The position numbers were made by a program, and so were the translations under genes. The notes under the pieces were generated by a model. It was not told where the DNA came from. It worked only from the letters and a program-made list of their open reading frames with translations, and ran no database searches. Positions 14,756 through 19,716 of a stretch of DNA of 19,716 nt are shown here, in pieces. Source of the DNA: Bacteroidales bacterium UBA5206 (GTDB lineage Bacteria; Bacteroidota; Bacteroidia; Bacteroidales; Tenuifilaceae); NCBI GenBank assembly GCA_002412705.1, contig DHVO01000237.1, positions 4,463 through 24,178 on the forward strand. The letters run 5' to 3'. Every line of letters starts with the position of its first letter. Positions within the stretch are counted from its first letter, which is position 1.

Positions 14756-16570
14756 ATGGCGAAAGAGGAGAATAAAATAGGCGTAAATTCAGATTTTTCG
14801 GTGAAAGAGATCTCTTCACTTTTCCGGAGGATTGATGAGCAGATTATTGAGCTACACAAATGCTCTTCTGATGATTTTCTTGGGTTGAACGGAGACTTTA
14901 AATCTTGTTACAAAAAGGCTAAAACCATTTCCGATAACGCCAAGGAAATTTTTGAGACCCTCTCGGAAACGGAGCACTCAAAGTTGCTATCGGAGCTCAA
15001 AAACTTGTATAAGGATATCAAGAGCACTCGGAACCTTTTTGCGGAAAGCATTTCTAGGTGTTCAGATAACCTTAAGGGAATGGTGGCTCTTTTCGATCAG
15101 CTGTTTATTCCCGTTAAGAACCTGAATCAGGATTTAATGACCCTTAAGTTTCTGCTTGCAAATATTAAGGTTTCAGGTTCCGATCCAAGCCGACAGGTTA
15201 CCGAAGAGTATAATTCAGCCCTCAATCTTCTGAATGGGGTTATTAACACCCTGAAAATTTCGAGTTTCCAAATAGAGAATAGCATTGGAGCCCTTAGTAA
15301 AGAGGTGCGGGATGCTTACGACTCATTGTCGGCTCTCCAATCGCGTAACCTTGGCGAGATTGATGTTATACTGGATCAAATTCACTATGGAATAATACTG
15401 TTTGCCGAAAAGCATGAGGAGGCCATTATGCTAATACCCGAGCTAACGGCTAAAACAGAAAGTAGCTCAGGCAATATTGCAGAGATTATTACCAATTTGC
15501 AGTATCAGGATATCATTCGCCAAAAGATGGAGCATATTCAGGCAACGCATAGGCGAATAATTGAAGGGCTTGAGGCATTTGATTCTGGTAACGACAAATC
15601 CGACGATGTAGCCAGGTTGTACTCCCAAATTAGAGAGATTGCTGGCTTACAGGCAGCACAACTTGTTTATGCAAATAAGGAGTACCAGTCTGCAATAGAG
15701 GTAATTACCCAGCGTTTTCAGGCCATTGGGAGCGATATGGTAAGCATCTCCGATATGTGTAACCGAATAAGCGCATCGCAGGAAAATACCGATGAGCTCC
15801 ACCTTGTGAATGTTCTGAACAACCTGGAGAATGCCGCTTCTGTTTTATCCTCATTTGTTAGCAGAATACAAGATTTCTCATACTCTGTTACTATAATTGA
15901 ACGGGCAAATACATCGGCATGCGACGAGATTTCTCGCTTTAACCAGAACATTGAAGACCTAGTTTCCCATTTTCAGCCAACAAGCGTACATTTTAACCAA
16001 ATAGTGTCCCTGTCGCCCGATAAGGAAATGGCGCTGCAGCAAACCCATTCAATACTGAATGGTATAAAGAAGAACCATACCGTTATTTCCTCTTTTTATA
16101 GCTCTATTTGTAATGCTGCAAGCAGCCTTTGTTCAAACGATGAGCACTTTAGAAAGGCTAGTGGTCCGCAAAGCTACTTTACTCAAGTTGTTGAGAGTAC
16201 AAACAGTATTATGGTTGTGCTAAAGAGCAAGAACGACCGAATAAAGTTCACCCTAAACCAAACGCTGGAGCTAGGGCAAAGTGTAACGCAGGAGGTATCC
16301 TCGGCAATAAGTAAAATAAAGTACTACGACTTTTTTGAGAAGGTTATTGTTGAGATAATTGGAGAACTTAATAAGGTGTACAACCAGCTACAGGGAACTT
16401 CTAGCGACAAAAAGAGCGCTGAGGAGCTGGATTCTATTAAGCAGCTCTATACAATGGCTAGTGAACATGAGATTCACCAAAAAGTAGTTGAATCCGATGG
16501 TGATGTTGACCTTTTTGATGATGGCTCCACAAATAATGATAAACAGCAAGACGATGTTGAACTCTTTTAA
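14756..16570 (+). CDS. Soluble helical chemotaxis-operon protein with CheZ-like motifs
   Basis: A 604-aa protein without signal peptide or transmembrane segment, predicted almost entirely helical and coiled coil. It is not a normal chemoreceptor: the MCP hairpin tip motif is absent. Residues 240-275 contain NLQYQDIIRQKMEHIQ, in which Asp252 and Gln256 have the Asp-x3-Gln spacing and Gln-Asp context of the catalytic helix of CheZ, the CheY-P phosphatase (D143/Q147 in E. coli). A related helix at 518-545 (SKIKYYDFFEKVIVEII) has the Asp but not the Gln. The C-terminus (about 580-604) is acidic and disordered with two similar motifs, DVDLFDD and DDVELF, reminiscent of the CheY-docking tail of CheZ. 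Its position next to a STAS protein, CheY and CheA supports a role in CheY dephosphorylation or scaffolding. The phosphatase role is inference. An undescribed chemoreceptor-like scaffold is the main alternative. Confidence 0.7.
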   Translation: MAKEENKIGVNSDFSVKEISSLFRRIDEQIIELHKCSSDDFLGLNGDFKSCYKKAKTISDNAKEIFETLSETEHSKLLSELKNLYKDIKSTRNLFAESISRCSDNLKGMVALFDQLFIPVKNLNQDLMTLKFLLANIKVSGSDPSRQVTEEYNSALNLLNGVINTLKISSFQIENSIGALSKEVRDAYDSLSALQSRNLGEIDVILDQIHYGIILFAEKHEEAIMLIPELTAKTESSSGNIAEIITNLQYQDIIRQKMEHIQATHRRIIEGLEAFDSGNDKSDDVARLYSQIREIAGLQAAQLVYANKEYQSAIEVITQRFQAIGSDMVSISDMCNRISASQENTDELHLVNVLNNLENAASVLSSFVSRIQDFSYSVTIIERANTSACDEISRFNQNIEDLVSHFQPTSVHFNQIVSLSPDKEMALQQTHSILNGIKKNHTVISSFYSSICNAASSLCSNDEHFRKASGPQSYFTQVVESTNSIMVVLKSKNDRIKFTLNQTLELGQSVTQEVSSAISKIKYYDFFEKVIVEIIGELNKVYNQLQGTSSDKKSAEELDSIKQLYTMASEHEIHQKVVESDGDVDLFDDGSTNNDKQQDDVELF

Positions 16571-16590
16571 CCCTAAAGCCCCAAGAAACC

Positions 16591-16923
16591 ATGATAAAGA
16601 GTAAAAAAGCTACACTAAAAGTTTCACCCTCTAAAACAAAGGGGAGTTCATCGGCAACCCTTATGCTACAGGGTGACTTGTCTTTGGATCAGATAGTATC
16701 TATTAAAGACTTTCTTTTAGAAAATGTGACAAAGTACAAGGAGCTATCGGTAAAGATTAATAATGTTGAAGCCATCGATTTAGGTACCATTCAGCTTATT
16801 GTTTCTTTGAAACGCTCAGCAGCCGAACAGGGCAAAAAGGTAGAAACCGAGTTTAAGCTAAGTAGCGAACAGGCTCTGCTCTTTTCTCGATCTGGATTTG
16901 AAAACCTAGTCATAACGAAATAG
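16591..16923 (+). CDS. STAS domain protein of the che operon
   Basis: A 110-aa protein with a basic, Ser/Lys-rich N-terminal tail (1-20) followed by a STAS domain (about 22-110): LQGDLSLDQIVSIKDFL, then the central NNVEAIDLGTIQLIVSLKR strand-helix and a final LLFSRSGFENLV. STAS domains include anti-anti-sigma factors and small scaffold proteins often encoded in chemosensory clusters. At the site of the phosphorylated Ser in SpoIIAA (D-S-S-G) this protein reads Asp63-Leu64-Gly65-Thr66, so classical serine phosphorylation is unlikely; Thr66 is the only nearby hydroxyl. It lies 20 bp downstream of the CheZ-like gene, and its role is probably as a protein-binding module in the same signalling complex. 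No sigma factor or anti-sigma gene is visible here. Confidence 0.85.
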   Translation: MIKSKKATLKVSPSKTKGSSSATLMLQGDLSLDQIVSIKDFLLENVTKYKELSVKINNVEAIDLGTIQLIVSLKRSAAEQGKKVETEFKLSSEQALLFSRSGFENLVITK

Positions 16924-16959
16924 TAAAACCCATTAGCCAACAAACAAATATTGCATATT

Positions 16960-17325
16960 ATGGCCAAAACAATCCTCATAGTTGACGACTCGGAAAGTAT
17001 TAGGGAAGTGGTTAGCTTTACCCTTGAAAATGAGGGGTATAACGTACTCGTTGCCGTTGATGGTAAAGATGCGCTACGCTTTTTGAATGGAACACCCATC
17101 GATTTAATAATTACCGACCTACATATGCCAGAAATGGATGGTATTGCATTAATAAAGGAGGTAAGAAAAATGGACGCTTACCAGCGTGTTCCCATTCTAT
17201 TCCTAACAACTGAGTCGCAGGCTGCAAAAAAAATGGAGGCAAAGGAGGCTGGTGCCACAGGGTGGATTATTAAGCCCTTTGTTCCTGCTAAGCTAATTGC
17301 CGCTCTTAATAAAGTGCTAAGGTAA
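16960..17325 (+). CDS. cheY: CheY-like response regulator
   Basis: A 121-aa receiver closely matching chemotaxis CheY: acidic pair Asp9-Asp10 in ILIVDDSESIR, phospho-acceptor Asp53 in IITDLHMPEMDG, Thr83 in ILFLTTES, and Lys105 in the typical TGWIIKPF. The start is the ATG at 16960; a TTG nine bases upstream would add three residues but is less likely. Its stop codon overlaps the cheA start (TAATG), a strong sign of translational coupling, so CheA is very likely its kinase. The output target is unknown because no flagellar switch gene is present in the window. Confidence 0.93.
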   Translation: MAKTILIVDDSESIREVVSFTLENEGYNVLVAVDGKDALRFLNGTPIDLIITDLHMPEMDGIALIKEVRKMDAYQRVPILFLTTESQAAKKMEAKEAGATGWIIKPFVPAKLIAALNKVLR

Positions 17326-19367
17326 TGGATAACTTTAAAAAGAAATTCATAGAGGAGGCTACAGATCTTATTGAAGGTCTTGAAAAGTCTCTGCTCGCGC
17401 TGGAAGAGAATCCCGACGATCCAACCCTCATTCAGCAGGTGTTCAGGGTCATGCACACTCTTAAAGGTAATAGCGGCATGTTTGGCTTTGATCTAATAGA
17501 CCGCTTTACTCACGATTTGGAAACCGTTTACGACCTTATTCGCAATGGAAGCCTAAGGGTTAATCGGCAGGTGCTTGATGTAACTCTTGCCGCGGTAGAT
17601 CATCTAAAACTACTGCTTAACGAAGATAACTATTCCGATAAGGAGTTTATACATACACACGAGCAGCTTACAAAACGAGTAGCGTCTCTTATAGATGGTT
17701 CTCATCCTGCCGAGCAAACAAGCAATGCCTACAGGTCTAACGAGTCTGCCGTAGGAGAGTGCACTTACTACATCCTTTTTGAGCCTCGTAAGGAGATATT
17801 TGCCAACGGTACCAATCCATTATACCTAATTGATGAGGTTGCGTCGTTAGGCAACAGCTTGGTATTTGCACACGTTAATAGAGTTCCAAACCTTAAGGAT
17901 ATTAATCCTGAGAGCTGCTATACATACTGGGAGATTATTCTGGTAACCAAAGAGGGAACAAATGCCATAAACGATGTATTCATTTTTGTTGAGGATGAGT
18001 CCAGCCTAGATATTCAGAAGCTTGCAGATTTGAACCTTCTTGAGGATCCAACATTTGTTGCTGAATCTAAGCGTATTGCCGCCGAAAAAGAGGATATTGG
18101 CTATAACATGCTACAGTCGTTGGCCGAAAAAGCAATAAAGCAGCAGCAGCAAAAACAGGCCGACATTATTAAACGTGAGAAGATTACCGTAAAGGATACT
18201 ACCATCTCTAGCATTAGGGTATCGTCGGAAAAGCTTGATATTTTAATGAACCTTGTTTCGGAGCTTGTTACTACCCAGGCACGGTTAAGCCTTTTTGCAG
18301 AACAGAATACCATTGCAGGATTAACCGCCATTGCAGAGAACGTTCAAAAGCTATCGCGTCAGCTTCGCGATACGGCATTTAGCATAGTACTTATTCCCAT
18401 TGAGAATATGCTAACCCGTTTCCAACGCTTAGTTCGCGATTTGTCCAATGAGCTGCGCAAAGATGTTGTGTTTATTACCGAGGGTTCCGATACTGAACTG
18501 GATAAAACCATTATAGAGAGCCTTGCCGACCCATTAATGCACATCCTACGCAACAGCCTCGATCATGGTATTGAGGATGCCGAGGTGCGTCAGAAAATGG
18601 GTAAACCACGACAAGGGAAAATCACCCTAAAGGCATTTTACTCTGGAGCCAATGTGCTAATTCAGGTTAGCGACGATGGCGCGGGTATTGACCCCGAGCT
18701 CATTCGCGAGAAGGCCATTGCAAAGGGTATTATTACAGCCGATAGGAAGTTGTCGCACAGAGAGACTCTTGATTTGGTTTTTCTTCCAGGATTCTCTACT
18801 GCCAAAAAGGTAACCGATGTATCGGGTAGAGGAGTTGGAATGGATGTAGTGCGCCGTAAAATCGCCGATATACGCGGAGAGGTAGAGATTGACTCGGAAA
18901 AAGGTGTTGGCACAACAATAACCATTAAGCTACCACTAACCCTATCCATTATAGATGGACTACTGGTTAAAATAGACGATACGCACTACGTAATTCCTCT
19001 GTCGGCTATAGATAAGATTTATGCTGTTCCAACAAAGGAAATCTACGAGAAGTACAACAATGTGGTTATTCTTGACGGCCGCCAAATATCGTTCTTCAAT
19101 CTGCGCCAAGAGTTTAATGTTGGCTCAGTAGATAGCGAGTTTATGCAGGTAGTTGTAGTTAACTATGAAGAGAAGCGCGTTGGTTTAGTTGTTGACCATG
19201 TTGTGGGTGAGTACCAAGCGGTGCTTAAACCTCTTGGCAAACACTATAAGAGCCAAGAAATGGTTTCTGGTGCTACAATTTTGGGCGATGGTACTGTTGC
19301 GCTGGTTGTGGATACAAACAAGATAATCAAGCAATTTGCAAATAAAGAAGTTAAAACTAGTAAATAA
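17325..19367 (+). CDS. cheA: Chemotaxis histidine kinase CheA
   Basis: A 680-aa cytoplasmic kinase with domains in CheA order. HPt 1-120 with phospho-acceptor His44 in VMHTLKGNSG; a ferredoxin-like domain at about 146-235 (TYYILFEPRKEIF...NPLYLIDEV...DVFIFVED) in the P2 position, of the type found in many non-enteric CheA proteins; Gln-rich linker 268-285; dimerisation domain 293-355; ATPase domain 356-538 with N-box HILRNSLDHGIE (406-417), G1 DDGAGID (450-456), the ATP-lid FLPGFSTAKKV (486-496), and G2 GRGVGMDVV (501-509); CheW-like P5 domain 540-672. All catalytic residues are present. It starts inside the stop codon of cheY and is followed 29 bp later by cheW. It should phosphorylate CheY and perhaps the other receivers of this operon. 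Confidence 0.97.
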   Translation: MDNFKKKFIEEATDLIEGLEKSLLALEENPDDPTLIQQVFRVMHTLKGNSGMFGFDLIDRFTHDLETVYDLIRNGSLRVNRQVLDVTLAAVDHLKLLLNEDNYSDKEFIHTHEQLTKRVASLIDGSHPAEQTSNAYRSNESAVGECTYYILFEPRKEIFANGTNPLYLIDEVASLGNSLVFAHVNRVPNLKDINPESCYTYWEIILVTKEGTNAINDVFIFVEDESSLDIQKLADLNLLEDPTFVAESKRIAAEKEDIGYNMLQSLAEKAIKQQQQKQADIIKREKITVKDTTISSIRVSSEKLDILMNLVSELVTTQARLSLFAEQNTIAGLTAIAENVQKLSRQLRDTAFSIVLIPIENMLTRFQRLVRDLSNELRKDVVFITEGSDTELDKTIIESLADPLMHILRNSLDHGIEDAEVRQKMGKPRQGKITLKAFYSGANVLIQVSDDGAGIDPELIREKAIAKGIITADRKLSHRETLDLVFLPGFSTAKKVTDVSGRGVGMDVVRRKIADIRGEVEIDSEKGVGTTITIKLPLTLSIIDGLLVKIDDTHYVIPLSAIDKIYAVPTKEIYEKYNNVVILDGRQISFFNLRQEFNVGSVDSEFMQVVVVNYEEKRVGLVVDHVVGEYQAVLKPLGKHYKSQEMVSGATILGDGTVALVVDTNKIIKQFANKEVKTSK

Positions 19368-19384
19368 CTAATTGGGTTAAAAAC

Positions 19385-19390
19385 AGGAGG
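19385..19390 (+). promoter_or_regulatory. Strong Shine-Dalgarno of cheW
   Basis: AGGAGG lies 6 nt before the cheW ATG at 19397. A near-perfect Shine-Dalgarno is unusual in Bacteroidota and in this window, where other starts lack one. It fixes the start codon. Confidence 0.75.
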
Positions 19391-19396
19391 AAGACT

Positions 19397-19716
19397 ATGA
19401 ATCAGGAAAATTTATCGAGAATAAACTCCTACCTATCGTTTAAGTTAGGAGAAGAAGAATTTGCTGCACATGTAGGTAAAGTTCTTAATATTTTGGAAAT
19501 GACAAAAATAACAGAGGTTCCTAAGGCTCCCGAGTACATGAAGGGCGTTATTAATCTAAGAGGGACTGTACTTCCTGTTATTGATACCCGCATCAAATTT
19601 GGAATGTCTCCAACCGTTTATACAACAAACACCTGTATCATTGTTCTTGATATTGAGATGGATGGGGAGTCGATTCATGTAGGTGCGCTAGTTGATTCCG
19701 TTCAAGCCGTTCTTGA
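19397..19716 (+). CDS. cheW: CheW coupling protein, N-terminal part (cut by window end)
   Basis: The first 106 residues of a CheW-domain protein, running off the window. Recognisable features: YLSFKLGEEEFAAHVGKV (beta strands of subdomain 1), then EVPKAPEYMKGVINLRGTVLPVID, the CheW hallmark with the conserved NLRG and PVID, followed by the ...TCIIVLDIEM strand and the VGALVDSVQAVL segment. CheW joins CheA to chemoreceptors in signalling arrays. It follows cheA by 29 bp, so it is in the same operon. The missing 3' end is due to the window edge only; further che genes such as receptors, cheR and cheB may lie beyond. Confidence 0.95.
   Translation, partial: MNQENLSRINSYLSFKLGEEEFAAHVGKVLNILEMTKITEVPKAPEYMKGVINLRGTVLPVIDTRIKFGMSPTVYTTNTCIIVLDIEMDGESIHVGALVDSVQAVL

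Noticed and set aside
14756..16570. Methyl-accepting chemotaxis protein
   Set aside because: Although coiled coil, it lacks transmembrane segments and the conserved MCP tip motif (E-I-x3-I-x2-I-A-x-Q-T-N-L-L-A type).

Overview
The window looks like the chromosome of a Bacteroidota bacterium, most likely a free-living or environmental Bacteroidales. Three things point there. Several genes are preceded by the Bacteroidota promoter pattern (TTTG, about 19-20 bp, then TAnnTTTG). Most genes lack a Shine-Dalgarno sequence. The families are also typical: Bacteroidota-type YebC, an HU/SPOR chimera, a TPR hybrid kinase and a NimA-like flavoprotein. No rRNA, tRNA, CRISPR, IS element or prophage gene was seen.

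Left part (1-8170), mostly housekeeping and stress. It starts with the 3' end of an M3-family metallopeptidase gene, closed by a strong terminator. A DUF2007 + double-Usp stress protein follows and converges on a YebC-family gene across a bidirectional terminator. Positions 2557-3250 hold no gene but do hold an unusual mosaic of 7-nt repeats and two REP-like hairpins. Then come a PMCA-like calcium ATPase, a NimA-like flavin protein, two small unknown proteins (one of 34 aa), a 95-aa conserved unknown and a nitroreductase.

Middle part (8183-13009). A YgjP-like zinc metallopeptidase gene lies downstream of an HU-domain/TM/SPOR protein on the minus strand. Divergent from these is a large periplasm-sensing TPR hybrid histidine kinase with a degenerate receiver.

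Right part (13022-19716), signal transduction. A Crp/Fnr regulator and a single-domain response regulator lie on the minus strand. Divergent from them is a chemosensory operon: receiver protein, a 604-aa soluble helical protein with CheZ-like features, a STAS protein, CheY, CheA and CheW (cut by the window end). The shared intergenic region carries a Crp/Fnr-type palindrome and a near-consensus promoter for the che operon.

The most interesting item is the 604-aa protein. It has a D-x3-Q motif in a CheZ-like context and ends in an acidic DVDLF/DVELF tail resembling the CheY-docking tail of CheZ, so it may be an unrecognised CheY-P phosphatase or sink. No flagellar gene is visible here, so the output of this chemosensory system is open (gliding, pili or a non-motility output).
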